This document shows positions 1-9,498 of a stretch of 64,000 nucleotides of DNA, in pieces. Position 1 is the first letter of the stretch, and the number at the start of each line of letters is the position of its first letter. A model generated the notes under the pieces. That model saw only the letters and a list, made by a program, of their open reading frames with translations, searched no databases and was not told where the DNA came from. This stretch comes from Pseudoalteromonas luteoviolacea (GTDB taxonomy: Bacteria > Pseudomonadota > Gammaproteobacteria > Enterobacterales > Alteromonadaceae): contig NZ_JAGJEH010000003.1 in NCBI RefSeq assembly GCF_018100925.1, forward strand, positions 597,004 through 661,003, in the 5' to 3' direction. The translations under genes and the position numbers were made by a program.

Positions 1-179
1 ACCGGGAAAACGTAGCGAGTTAGGCATAAAAACACTTGGCCAAGTAATCTCAAGCGATGAGTAACGGTCACTTTTACAGACTGTGCGCTCAAAGCACATT
101 CTACTAATTGTCTCGACAACCCAAGTAGTTTTCTATCAATTGATGTATCACATCAACATACCTACACCCGCAAGCGCCC

Positions 180-755
180 TCAATTCTCTTCAATGATCAA
201 CTCTAGATTGAAGCTCAAATCGCTACTGGTGGTCGATACTTGCCTTACCTCCACAGCTAAAATATTTTCACGTTTCAACTCAATTTGACCTTTGAGTGCC
301 ACTTCATACCAGCTGTGCTCAATAAGAGAGCCTAATGCGAGCTGAGTTTCAGGGAGTGACGCTTTTGGCAAAAACTGCCGGTGCACTTCTTGGTTGTTAA
401 GATAAACGCGTGCGCCATCATCCACTAACAAACGTAATGTGATGCTAGTTAAAGCTCGCTGTGTATCCCAGCTAAATTTATGTCGAAAGTAATGCACAAG
501 AATAGGCTGACCATTATGTTCTTTGGCAATAAGCGTATGCTCATCCCCTTCACCAAAGCCAATTTGCGCTTTTCCTAACGCCCAACTTGAGTCATCAAAT
601 TCAATGCTCGCCCAATTACTGGCAAGTGCTTGGGGGCGATCGTAATATTTCCAAACTGAATTGACCGGTATGACAACACTTTGAGCGTTGGCTGTCGAAA
701 TAAACAAGCCAAGCCAAAGCATCACGAGGAATTTACAAGTATTTTTCATACGCAT
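180..755 (-). CDS. Secreted beta-sandwich-like hypothetical protein
   Basis: The 191-residue product begins with a clear Sec signal peptide (about residues 3-24, ending ANAQS). The mature part has the pattern W-x-FDDSSW followed by GFGEGDE, which I recognise from galactose-binding-like modules attached to phosphatases and glycosidases; no catalytic motif is visible. A second ATG at 749 could also be the start. It is divergent from a purple-acid-phosphatase-like gene, so a role as a separate accessory module of a secreted enzyme is plausible, but this is inference. No biochemical function can be named from the sequence. Confidence 0.6.
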   Translation of the reverse strand: MRMKNTCKFLVMLWLGLFISTANAQSVVIPVNSVWKYYDRPQALASNWASIEFDDSSWALGKAQIGFGEGDEHTLIAKEHNGQPILVHYFRHKFSWDTQRALTSITLRLLVDDGARVYLNNQEVHRQFLPKASLPETQLALGSLIEHSWYEVALKGQIELKRENILAVEVRQVSTTSSDLSFNLELIIEEN

Positions 756-792
756 ATTACTTTGCAGTTTGGTACCTACACTCTACCCAATT

Positions 793-842
793 GATATTAA
801 TAAATAAAAAAGCTCATTAGTTTATATCATGTTATATCTACC
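793..842. promoter_or_regulatory. Shared operator-like motif, copy A
   Basis: This stretch lies in the promoter region between the divergent genes at 755 and 938. It contains CATTAG followed a few bases later by TATCATGTTATATC (about 825-838). A very similar arrangement occurs at 4797-4840, between the next divergent pair, with TATCATGTAATATC. A common regulator is the simplest explanation; the membrane-bound winged-helix protein encoded from 5032 is a candidate. The similarity is seen by eye only. Confidence 0.4.
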
Positions 843-937
843 TTTATCACCAGCAATGTTTCAACTTTTCGAACAAAGTAGTGATGGGCTCATTATTCGC
901 CCATTGCATAACAAACAACATTACAGGTTCAATTAAG

Positions 938-3490
938 ATGAAAACAACATTGAAGAATATCATTTTTACTGCGAGTTTATTGTGTATACCAATAACTACT
1001 GTCGCGAAAAATTTAACCCGAGGGCCATACTTGCAAATGACGGGGGAGGACCACGTCACCATTCGTTGGAGCACGGATCAAAATTCATCAACAACACTTC
1101 GCTATGGCAAATCATTAGATACACTGAATGTCGTCACCAGTGAAAACCTAGCAACTAAAAATCATGAAATTACACTGCAAAACTTAGAGTCTGACCAAAA
1201 GTACTTCTATGCAATTTATGACGGCGAAAAGCTGTTAAGTGGCGCAGATGAGCATACCTATTTTCATACGGCTCCGGTAAAAAATACTAAAAAGAAAACC
1301 CGGATATGGGTGCTAGGTGATCCTGGACGAGCGGGAACTGACCCCGACACCAATGCTCAGAAAATTGTTCGAGATGGCTTTTTAACATTCTCTGCGAACC
1401 AAGCGCCGGACTTTTGGTTGATGCTTGGAGATAACGCATACAATGACGGTACCATTGTCGAATATGATCACGCTGTCTTTGCTCAGTACCCTACCCTATT
1501 AAAACAATCTCCACTGTGGCCAATTATGGGAAACCACGACAACCGCTCTGCCGATGTAGACACCCAAAATGGTGGATTTTACGACTTATTTACGTTGCCA
1601 ACACAAGGACAATCTGGCGGTATTGCATCTTCACATGAAGCGTATTACTCATTTGACTATGGCAATATTCACGTGGTTGTTCTGAACTCATCAGACCGAG
1701 AGCATTATAAAGAATCAGATGCCATGCTGGAGTGGCTAAAGCAGGACTTAGCAGCTAACAACAGCGAGTGGCTCATCGCCACTTTTCACCACCCTGTCTA
1801 TGGAAAAAGCGGTCATGACTCCGATGAAGCAGAAAACATGATATACATGCGAGAGCGATTTTTACCCATACTTGAAGAGTACGGCGTTGACTTAATAATG
1901 GCTGGCCACAATCACTTTTACACGCGCTCTGTGCTAATGGCCGATCACTATGGCATGTCAAATAGCTACGACCCGTCAAAGCACGTCATCCAAGGTGGCA
2001 GCGGCCAACTAGATAAAGAAGGGGCCTATACCAAAAAACGCGGCCAAAAGGGGGCGATATTCATCACCCATGGGGCTGGTGCAGGAAGTGGCCGAGGATA
2101 TGCAAGACTAGTTCGAACAGATGAAATTACTGAAGGGAAACGCCACCCTACTGACTACATCTATGGTGGCCGAGGTTCAATTGTATTGGATATTGAAGAC
2201 ACAATGCTCACCGCAAACGTGATCGGTCCACAGGGCGATATTGTCGATTATTTCACACTGAGACATAATAATGGTGAAGACCCAATCAATAACCCTCCAC
2301 AAGTGAAGATGCAGATACCCACCCAGCTGTCTGTTTTTGAGTCAGGTCATTTCTCCAGTGAAGGTTCCTTCGATAGTGATGGCAGAATTGCCGATTACTT
2401 GTGGCAATTTGGAGATGGAAATAGTAGCTCTTTGGCCAATACCAACCATCAATATAGTCGCGCAGGAGATTATGCAGTCAGCCTGACTATAACTGATAAC
2501 CAAGGCATTAGCTCAAGTACAAATAGTCGTATTTCTGTACTCCCATCATCAGATACAGAACTCAAACTTAACCAGCCAATAAAAGTTTCAGGTGGCGCAA
2601 AGGAGGCTATATACTTTTTCTATGAGGTTAAAAATACTGAAAAGTCACTGACAATCTCTATTTCTGGCGGACAAGGTGATGCGGATCTGTATGTCAGAAG
2701 GGCTGTGCACCCTACCAATACTGAGTTTGACTGTCGCCCCTACAAAAACGGCAACGCCGAGTCATGTGAAATAACAGACATACGCACAGGCCTTTACTAT
2801 GTGATGCTCTACGGCCATAAATCATTTACAGATGTAGCTCTAACGGCAACTCAAGATCAAACTTCAGCTCCTACCCCTAGTGCGGATGCCAATGGGCCTT
2901 ACCAGACGGCACTTGGCACACCAGTCCACTTTAGCAGTGCCGGCAGCAACGATCCCAATCAAAGTGAATTGACTTACAGCTGGGATTTTGGAGATGGAAA
3001 TAGCAGCACATTGGCATCACCGACCCACACTTATGATCAAATTGGAGAGTATGCAGTGTCACTTACCGTGTCGAACACTCAGGGGATCAGCAACTCAGAT
3101 ACCACATCAGCACACGTTTTAGCCCACACTGACCTAGTTGATAGCTGTGCACAAGGCACGACTCCCCAAGCCGAAGGCAGACTTTTGCTCAATCAAACTT
3201 ACTGTTTAGAAGAGCAAAACCGTACAGGACAATTGCAATATCAATTCTATGTCAATGACCAAGATGTAGGTAAAGATCTACTTATTAAAATGGGACATGG
3301 TAGTGGCAATGCAGATCCACTCTACAGATATGCAAAGCGTCCCGATCAACAACAATGGGATGCCCGTGACACAAGTCCCGGCAATGCCACTGAGTTGAAA
3401 ATTAAAGCTATTCAAAAAGGCTGGCACTACATTCACATCACCACTGAGGAAAGCTTTCAAGGAGTGTCATTGAAGCTGTCTATACACTAA
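938..3490 (+). CDS. Secreted purple acid phosphatase-like metallophosphoesterase with PKD and PPC domains
   Basis: The chosen ATG at 938 gives an 850-residue protein with a typical signal peptide (MKTTLKN..TTVAKN); the longer frame from 881 would bury it. In order I see a fibronectin-like N-terminal domain of purple acid phosphatases (about 25-115), a calcineurin-type metallophosphoesterase core (about 120-400), a PKD domain (about 455-538), a PPC domain (about 540-640), a second PKD (about 648-728) and a second PPC-like C-terminus. The metal-binding motifs GDPG (about 127), GDNAY (164), GNHD (198), HHPVY (283) and GHNHFY (323) are intact. It probably hydrolyses phosphomonoesters or diesters outside the cell; the exact substrate cannot be told. 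PKD and PPC domains are common on secreted marine hydrolases. Confidence 0.85.
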   Translation: MKTTLKNIIFTASLLCIPITTVAKNLTRGPYLQMTGEDHVTIRWSTDQNSSTTLRYGKSLDTLNVVTSENLATKNHEITLQNLESDQKYFYAIYDGEKLLSGADEHTYFHTAPVKNTKKKTRIWVLGDPGRAGTDPDTNAQKIVRDGFLTFSANQAPDFWLMLGDNAYNDGTIVEYDHAVFAQYPTLLKQSPLWPIMGNHDNRSADVDTQNGGFYDLFTLPTQGQSGGIASSHEAYYSFDYGNIHVVVLNSSDREHYKESDAMLEWLKQDLAANNSEWLIATFHHPVYGKSGHDSDEAENMIYMRERFLPILEEYGVDLIMAGHNHFYTRSVLMADHYGMSNSYDPSKHVIQGGSGQLDKEGAYTKKRGQKGAIFITHGAGAGSGRGYARLVRTDEITEGKRHPTDYIYGGRGSIVLDIEDTMLTANVIGPQGDIVDYFTLRHNNGEDPINNPPQVKMQIPTQLSVFESGHFSSEGSFDSDGRIADYLWQFGDGNSSSLANTNHQYSRAGDYAVSLTITDNQGISSSTNSRISVLPSSDTELKLNQPIKVSGGAKEAIYFFYEVKNTEKSLTISISGGQGDADLYVRRAVHPTNTEFDCRPYKNGNAESCEITDIRTGLYYVMLYGHKSFTDVALTATQDQTSAPTPSADANGPYQTALGTPVHFSSAGSNDPNQSELTYSWDFGDGNSSTLASPTHTYDQIGEYAVSLTVSNTQGISNSDTTSAHVLAHTDLVDSCAQGTTPQAEGRLLLNQTYCLEEQNRTGQLQYQFYVNDQDVGKDLLIKMGHGSGNADPLYRYAKRPDQQQWDARDTSPGNATELKIKAIQKGWHYIHITTEESFQGVSLKLSIH

Positions 3491-3504
3491 ATGAGATAAG
3501 CAAA

Positions 3505-3528
3505 GAGTCTAGTGATTACACTAGACTC
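3505..3528. terminator. Hairpin between convergent genes
   Basis: A perfect 10-bp stem (GAGTCTAGTG / CACTAGACTC) with a 4-base loop lies between the convergent ends of the two phosphoesterase genes. There is no good T-tract on either side, so it may act as a bidirectional transcription stop or an RNA-stabilising 3' end rather than a classic intrinsic terminator. Confidence 0.5.
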
Positions 3529-3597
3529 ATCGCACTCAGGCTTATCAAACCATTGCTGCACACAGCTGCCATGATGGACTGGCGAGACCTTGGCTTG

Positions 3598-4650
3598 TTA
3601 CTTAGCAAACAATGGTGTTCTTTTTCCCTGCATATCTGCACGCCAATACCCATCTTCTTCAATAAATAATAATTCACCTTTATGACCCAGCTTGATGCTG
3701 CTATCTACCCCAATCACTTTACCATTGTAGCGACTAATCACCGTTTTATGCGAAGTGTGTCCAACAATAAAGCGACTAGCAGAAAAACGCGCCAACAGCG
3801 GTGCTAATTGTGCTTTCTGTTCTTCTGAGAAAAAACCTCTGTGCCAGATCGGACCTTTTCTGCCATGTAAAAACTGCCCTAACTCCGAGCGTTTTTTTGA
3901 GCTGAGCTCTTGCTCTACCAGCTCTTCTCTAAAAATTTTATTGATGTCTTTCAAGCCAATATCATATTTTAAAGTTTCGTGATGGAAGCCACCGTGTAAA
4001 AATACATTGTTATTGATTTTTATCACTACATTTTTGGAGCGCAACCACTGCCCCAGCACACTATCCTTTGAAAATAGTTGATCAAATGGCTTATTCATTA
4101 ACGATGCCGTTTGTTCATATTTTTTATGTAAATACCTTAAATCGCCATTGAGCACCATAACTTCATGGTTACCCAGCAAAAAGTGCACTGCCCCACCAAA
4201 CTTTGCCGCTTCATTTTCTAACCATTTGATATACCACAAAGATTCTGTTACTTGACTTCCCCGGTCAAAAATATCTCCGGTAATAACCAAATGGCCCTTG
4301 CCAAATATCCAGTTGCCATTTTGGTCTATTATTTTATTTGCTTTTAATAGCTGCATCATCAGCGCATGCTGACCGTGAATATCGCTCAATGCAACAACAG
4401 GAAACGCACCTGAATACACAGTTTCTGTTGGCGCGTTAGACACTAGGTTTAATTTCATACTTCGGCCACAGAAGTCGATTGCTTTGTGCTCTTTTATGAC
4501 AAACGTTCGTTTTTTTCCTTGGCAAATTAAATCCGCGCGATAACCGTTTTTATCAGGGTAGATATACGGGCCATCATTAAATCCAGCGAACGCCGTAAAG
4601 GACATTAACACGCTTAAAATGACCAAAAGTGGATTGCTTTTGTGATACAT
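3598..4650 (-). CDS. Shewanella-like (SLP) metallophosphatase, exported
   Basis: The 350-residue protein has a signal peptide (about 1-22, ending FAG) and a PPP-type phosphatase core: DIHG at 90-93, GDIFDRG at 125-131 and GNHE at 160-163, with LHGG and VGHTSH further on. This set and the length fit the Shewanella-like protein phosphatase family, named after the Shewanella psychrophilic tyrosine phosphatase; substrate preference is not visible. The start has a good Shine-Dalgarno (GAGAGAA). It is divergent from the winged-helix regulator at 5032 and convergent with the secreted phosphatase at 938-3490, so the locus appears devoted to phosphoester cleavage in the envelope or outside. Confidence 0.8.
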   Translation of the reverse strand: MYHKSNPLLVILSVLMSFTAFAGFNDGPYIYPDKNGYRADLICQGKKRTFVIKEHKAIDFCGRSMKLNLVSNAPTETVYSGAFPVVALSDIHGQHALMMQLLKANKIIDQNGNWIFGKGHLVITGDIFDRGSQVTESLWYIKWLENEAAKFGGAVHFLLGNHEVMVLNGDLRYLHKKYEQTASLMNKPFDQLFSKDSVLGQWLRSKNVVIKINNNVFLHGGFHHETLKYDIGLKDINKIFREELVEQELSSKKRSELGQFLHGRKGPIWHRGFFSEEQKAQLAPLLARFSASRFIVGHTSHKTVISRYNGKVIGVDSSIKLGHKGELLFIEEDGYWRADMQGKRTPLFAK

Positions 4651-4796
4651 ATTTCTCTCGTCATTGATATGGGTATTGAACTTACTGAGTTATTTGCTTT
4701 TTAAAACTCATACAAAAGGCACACTTAAAGTACCAGCTAACGAATTGAATCACTAGAGTATCGGCTTCTCGAACTGAAAAATATAACCATAAAAAT

Positions 4797-4840
4797 CAAT
4801 AAATTAAAAGAGCATTAGGTTCTATCATGTAATATCATGG
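4797..4840. promoter_or_regulatory. Shared operator-like motif, copy B
   Basis: Within the 381-bp gap between divergent genes (4651-5031), this stretch resembles the promoter segment at 793-842: an AT-rich lead, CATTAG, then TATCATGTAATATC (about 4823-4836). The rest of the gap is AT-rich and shows no gene. Its position upstream of a DNA-binding regulator gene and of a co-located phosphatase gene fits an operator, but no consensus for such a regulator is known to me. Confidence 0.4.
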
Positions 4841-5031
4841 AGTAATTCACAGCATAGGGAAACAAATTAACTGAAAAACAATAATCTATAAAAAATTGTA
4901 GGTTACATAAAGACTATGAAAAAATTAGCCTAGACCAAGTTCGGCTGCCAACGCATATTCTCAATGGCAATCAATTACCGTCTAATTATGATAAGCTCAA
5001 TATTCGATTAAAATAATTATTTCAGCTGGTT

Positions 5032-7083
5032 ATGGCACATCATAGACACACTATTCTCGATCACTTTAAAGTCAATGATTGGGCTATAGATTGCAAAAGA
5101 CTAACCGCAACACGTGCACAAAAAAAGGTAAGGTTAGAGCCAAAAGCTGCGCTGATCTTGCAATACATGGCAGCTCGTCCAGGTGAGATAATTAGCAGGG
5201 AAGAGCTATTCAATACATTTTGGCCCAACCAAGTCGTAACCGAAGATGCTCTAAATCGCGTCATTTCTACATTAAGAAAAACACTCAACGATAACTCTAC
5301 AGAGCCGCACTACATAGCAACAATACGCAAGTCTGGATACCGCCTAGTCGCTGATGTAAAACATATTGCCCCGCCTTTGCAGCACAACAGGACAAAAAAA
5401 ATAGCAGGGGTATCGATAGTGCTATGTAGTTTGCTGCTGATTGCTATACTCACATCGAGTTACTCTTTTCGGCCCAAGCAGCCGATTAAGCCCCTCTTAA
5501 ATGGGGAGTTCAAACGACTAACTTACAGTACCAGAGTAAAATTGACGCCGCACCTTAGCGAAGATGCCACACAATTAACCTACATAGAATCGAATAAAAA
5601 GGCCACGAATACACTGGTTTTGATGTCAGTGAAAAGCAATACCAGAGCCTATTATAACAGCGCAGATACCGAGTTTTCATTTCCGGTCGTCGCGCCCCAA
5701 GCAAACTCAGTGTTAGCAGTTATAAAACATACAAACGAAGCTAAACCCTATGCGATCGCATTAATTGACTTTGACAAAAAAGCGATGAAGCGACTTGTTG
5801 AATTGAGCAGTGAAAGTTTAGGGCTAAGTCACCATATTCAAAGCAAATCAATCGTGTTTACTCAAAGACAAATTCCTTTTTCCACACATCGAATAACCCT
5901 ATTTGACCCTTTATACTCCTCGAATAAACCACTGTCTTCACCACCTAATGGCTTTTCAGATAGACAACCTATATTTTCGCCTTCGGGTCAAAAGGTGGCC
6001 TTTATTCGAACTAAAGCCCCTACCGAACATGCGATTTTTACTGTCAATTTAGATGGACAAGAAACACAGATTACTGAATATCAAAGCAATATCACCTCTT
6101 TCGATTGGTTCAATAATGACAGCTTGCTGTACAGCAATGAACAAGGACTATATTCTGTTACCGCATCTGGCGATACTCATAAGTTACTAACCCCTATACC
6201 CAATCAGCAAGTTGCATTCGCACAAGTGGCAACAGACGTAAGTAAGTTATTACTTTCTTTTCAAAGTACCAGTTCTATTGGGCAAGTTATTGACAGCACT
6301 GTCGGAGATAAAGCGCTACCTGTTACTTTATCTAATGGTTCGGACAGTGAGTTTGCAATCAGCCCAGACGCGACCAGAATGGCTTTTGCCTCAACCCGCA
6401 AGGGCAACAAAGCCTTGTGGCTGAGATACAATAATCAACTACATAGCGTCAAAGACTCCAATTTTAATGATATTTATGACTTAACATGGTCAAAAAACAG
6501 CCAACAATTAGCAGCATCTGTAAAGCGCAATAATCAATATGGGGTGATGTTTTATGACATCAGTACACAAAAGCTAATCGTATACTGGCGCAATACTTCC
6601 CCTTTACATGTGGTAGGTTGGGATAGTAATAATCACATTTGGTACTCAAAACTACAAGGCAGCAATTGGGCTTTAAGCAAATTTGACCCTATTAAAAAAA
6701 CAATTATCGAACACCCAACCAAACAGGTTTACCAGGCGAGATTTACCCCCAACAAACAGCATCTGATTTACATAGATGCACACAAGCAAACTCTCTGGAA
6801 ATGGGACTTCAAAAATAGCCTCAAAGCAATTTCAGTCCCTTACAATATGAAATTAGATAGAAACTGGGATATTGACTCATATGGCGTCTATTATATTGGT
6901 TCAAATGGACAGTTAAATTACTACAATATAAGCAACGAGATAGACAAAAAAATTGTAAGTCGCATAGGCGCATTTTCTCCTAAATATAGACCACAATCGC
7001 GTCTCTATGGTTTTGTCGGAACACATGAAGTGATCACTCAGAGCGATTTTTGGCTGTCAGACTTAGCTTCCAATGACCCATAA
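5032..7083 (+). CDS. CadC/ToxR-like membrane-bound winged-helix regulator with beta-propeller sensor
   Basis: The 683-residue protein starts with an OmpR-type winged helix (about 10-112; motifs LEPKAALILQYM, ISREELF, WPNQVVTEDALNRVISTLRKTL, I-R-K-S-G-YRL). One membrane segment follows (about 124-145), then a long C-terminal region with TolB/WD40-like beta-propeller repeats expected in the periplasm. This is the layout of one-component transmembrane regulators such as CadC. No partner kinase is needed in that family. It is divergent from the SLP phosphatase and the neighbouring promoters share a motif, so it may control the phosphoesterase genes (inference). The ATG has only a weak ribosome-binding site. 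Confidence 0.8.
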   Translation: MAHHRHTILDHFKVNDWAIDCKRLTATRAQKKVRLEPKAALILQYMAARPGEIISREELFNTFWPNQVVTEDALNRVISTLRKTLNDNSTEPHYIATIRKSGYRLVADVKHIAPPLQHNRTKKIAGVSIVLCSLLLIAILTSSYSFRPKQPIKPLLNGEFKRLTYSTRVKLTPHLSEDATQLTYIESNKKATNTLVLMSVKSNTRAYYNSADTEFSFPVVAPQANSVLAVIKHTNEAKPYAIALIDFDKKAMKRLVELSSESLGLSHHIQSKSIVFTQRQIPFSTHRITLFDPLYSSNKPLSSPPNGFSDRQPIFSPSGQKVAFIRTKAPTEHAIFTVNLDGQETQITEYQSNITSFDWFNNDSLLYSNEQGLYSVTASGDTHKLLTPIPNQQVAFAQVATDVSKLLLSFQSTSSIGQVIDSTVGDKALPVTLSNGSDSEFAISPDATRMAFASTRKGNKALWLRYNNQLHSVKDSNFNDIYDLTWSKNSQQLAASVKRNNQYGVMFYDISTQKLIVYWRNTSPLHVVGWDSNNHIWYSKLQGSNWALSKFDPIKKTIIEHPTKQVYQARFTPNKQHLIYIDAHKQTLWKWDFKNSLKAISVPYNMKLDRNWDIDSYGVYYIGSNGQLNYYNISNEIDKKIVSRIGAFSPKYRPQSRLYGFVGTHEVITQSDFWLSDLASNDP

Positions 7084-7249
7084 AGACAGAGTCAGTATTT
7101 TTGCATCCTCAGTTTTAGGTCAATGCCCTACACGGTACGCATCTCGGTGAGTTGAAGAAGCTGATTTTTATTTTTAATCATATCGCTTACAGCCTAACTT
7201 TGTTAAGGTTAGCGCCTATCAGCCCAAGCTACACTATACAGGCAAATTC

Positions 7250-7720
7250 GTGCAAAAAATCGTAGAAATTTATACTGATGGCTCTTGCCTTGGTAACCCA
7301 GGACCTGGGGGATATGGCATCTATATGAGTTACCAAGGCCATGAAAAGCAATTGAGCCAAGGTTACCAATTGACCACCAACAACCGTATGGAAATGCTGG
7401 CCGCGATAGTTGCGTTAGAAACACTCAAGCGTCCCTGCCAAGTTACCCTTTATACCGACAGCCAGTATGTTAAACAAGGTATTGAGTCTTGGCTTGCAAA
7501 CTGGAAAAAACGCAATTGGCAAACCGCCGCTAAACAGCCTGTCAAAAACGTCGACCTATGGCAACGCCTAGACGAAGCAAGTCAAAGGCACACCATTGAC
7601 TGGCGCTGGGTTAAAGGTCATGCGGGCAACAAGTACAATGAACTGGTTGACGACTTAGCGCGAGATGCTGCATCACAAGACAAATTACTTGAAGATATGG
7701 GCTATAAGCCACAAGATTAA
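7250..7720 (+). CDS. rnhA: Ribonuclease HI
   Basis: This 156-residue protein cleaves the RNA strand of RNA-DNA hybrids, for example at R-loops. The catalytic acidic residues are visible in [30 protein letters not shown] and [10 protein letters not shown], and the length is standard. The start codon is GTG. It runs convergently into yafS with only four bases between stop codons; the rnhA-yafS-gloB-mltD neighbourhood is the same as in Escherichia coli. Confidence 0.97.
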   Translation: MQKIVEIYTDGSCLGNPGPGGYGIYMSYQGHEKQLSQGYQLTTNNRMEMLAAIVALETLKRPCQVTLYTDSQYVKQGIESWLANWKKRNWQTAAKQPVKNVDLWQRLDEASQRHTIDWRWVKGHAGNKYNELVDDLARDAASQDKLLEDMGYKPQD

Positions 7721-7724
7721 GACA

Positions 7725-8474
7725 TTAATCTTGCCGACTTCGGGAGTGTTTTAACCTCGCGCCTTTGACTGCTGGCGTCCACTTTGGCCTTGCATGCCAC
7801 TTTGGCTTGATCGGTGTTAAGGGGGCGACACGCTTACGCGCCACCAACATATAAACGCTCCCCATTGGCTTTAAATAGTGACGACAAAACCTCCGCCATG
7901 GCGCAAATCGAGATAACCTTGATCCCCTCGCTAAAGAAGCGTGGATAAAGCGCTCATCAGCAATTATTTCAAATCCCAATAAATTCAACCAATCTTTAAC
8001 CCTTGAGGGTGTAAAGAAGCGCCCAGACCAAGGTAGTTTTTCACCACTAAATGGTAGCATGTGTGCCAATCCGCATAAGCTAAAGGGATTGAATCCCGTT
8101 ATCACGATATAGCCACCTGGAATTAAAGTTCGATGCGCCTCTCGCAATATATGATGTGGATCCGAGTGATACTCTAAGCCATGAGATAAAATACACGCAT
8201 CAACACTGTGCTCATAAAAAGGCAATTCATCAATCTCGGCTATTACGCCAGCGTGCGGACCACTGGGCGAAATGCAGACTTGGTGATCTATCATGCTATC
8301 CGATGTATCAAGCTGACCACTTAAACAACCTAGCTTAAGCATATGGTAACCAAACATGCGAGGCAACCAGCGCGCCATGCGACGTTCAATACCTGCTTTG
8401 AGATATTCTCCATGTGGAAAATCTTGCCAAGATTGGGGTTTAGGCCCTTGCTGAAAACTTAATGCTGGTTTCAT
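7725..8474 (-). CDS. yafS: SAM-dependent methyltransferase, YafS-like
   Basis: The 249-residue protein has a class I methyltransferase fold of the Methyltransf_11 type: a glycine-containing LGCLSGQLDTSD segment early on, an acidic EIDELPF, DACILSHGLEYHSDPHHIL, and ALIPGG-like RTLIPGGYIVITGFNP. The substrate is not known for the family. Its position between rnhA and gloB matches yafS of enterobacteria. The C-terminus is basic and rich in tryptophan, proline and lysine. It is divergent from gloB with about 50 bases between the start codons. Confidence 0.8.
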   Translation of the reverse strand: MKPALSFQQGPKPQSWQDFPHGEYLKAGIERRMARWLPRMFGYHMLKLGCLSGQLDTSDSMIDHQVCISPSGPHAGVIAEIDELPFYEHSVDACILSHGLEYHSDPHHILREAHRTLIPGGYIVITGFNPFSLCGLAHMLPFSGEKLPWSGRFFTPSRVKDWLNLLGFEIIADERFIHASLARGSRLSRFAPWRRFCRHYLKPMGSVYMLVARKRVAPLTPIKPKWHARPKWTPAVKGARLKHSRSRQD

Positions 8475-8526
8475 CCCGTACGCTCGTTATACTTGTTGAC
8501 ACCTTCACTTTATAGAGCAATGAGTT

Positions 8527-9294
8527 ATGGCGCAAGTTGAACCTATCAAGGCCTTCAACGACAATTATATCTGGGCGATATGCAATACACATAGTCCAGA
8601 AACTTGGGTCGTTGATCCTGGGCAAAGTCAGCCCGTTATCGAGTTTTTAACCACCCAAAACCGTCCTCTTTCAGGTATCTTGATCACTCATCACCATTGG
8701 GATCATACTGATGGCGTTGCAGAGTTACTATTACAATTTCCTGATATTCCTGTTTATGGTCCAAAAGACTCAAAATTTACCGGGATAACTCACGCCCTGT
8801 CGCCTGACGATACGCTAACTATAGCAGATATCACTTTTAAAATAGTACACACCCCAGGTCATACACTGGATCACATCTGTTATGTCAACGAGCAGCTGGC
8901 CTTCACTGGGGATACGCTCTTCAGCGGTGGGTGTGGTCGTCTGTTTGAAGGGACTGCTGAGCAAATGTGGCACTCTTTACAGTCACTACTAAAATTACCT
9001 GATTCATGCCAGATTTATTGCACCCATGAATATACGCTAGCTAATTTGGCGTTTGCTCACGCCGTAGAGCCAAACAACAAGTTGCTTGAAAAACATATTT
9101 CATGGTGTCAACAACAGCGGGGCCAAGATTTACCAACATTACCAACAAACATGGGGATCGAACGCCAAATAAATCCATTTTTAAGGGCTGAGCACGAGAC
9201 GATCTTGGACCATTTACCTAAAAACTTCCAAGGTTCCACCGATACTACCTGGCAAAAATTTGCAAATCTGAGACTGTGGAAAGATAATTTTTAA
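8527..9294 (+). CDS. gloB: Hydroxyacylglutathione hydrolase (glyoxalase II)
   Basis: The 255-residue enzyme hydrolyses S-lactoylglutathione to lactate and glutathione, the second step of methylglyoxal removal. The binuclear metal site is intact: THHHWDHTDG near residue 55, TPGHTLDH, GDTLFSGGCGRLFEGT and CTHEYTLANL. The metallo-beta-lactamase domain and a C-terminal HAGH-type domain ending in LRLWKDNF give the usual length. A perfect 10-bp inverted repeat (9304-9313 and 9335-9344) just after the stop may mark its 3' end. Confidence 0.96.
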   Translation: MAQVEPIKAFNDNYIWAICNTHSPETWVVDPGQSQPVIEFLTTQNRPLSGILITHHHWDHTDGVAELLLQFPDIPVYGPKDSKFTGITHALSPDDTLTIADITFKIVHTPGHTLDHICYVNEQLAFTGDTLFSGGCGRLFEGTAEQMWHSLQSLLKLPDSCQIYCTHEYTLANLAFAHAVEPNNKLLEKHISWCQQQRGQDLPTLPTNMGIERQINPFLRAEHETILDHLPKNFQGSTDTTWQKFANLRLWKDNF

Positions 9295-9498
9295 AGCTCA
9301 TCACTGTCACAGTAAAAAGGCGCTCAATACCTCAACTGTGACAGATACTGAAGCGGTCTACTCCCTATAAAATAATAACCGCGTACGGCCCAACTATTGC
9401 AGATAGCATAACATTACTATGGACAAAAATACGTTCGCTTTGCAATTGCCTCAGATAAGGTTAAAATTGACGGGTTTTTGCCCGACAAAAAGAGATTT

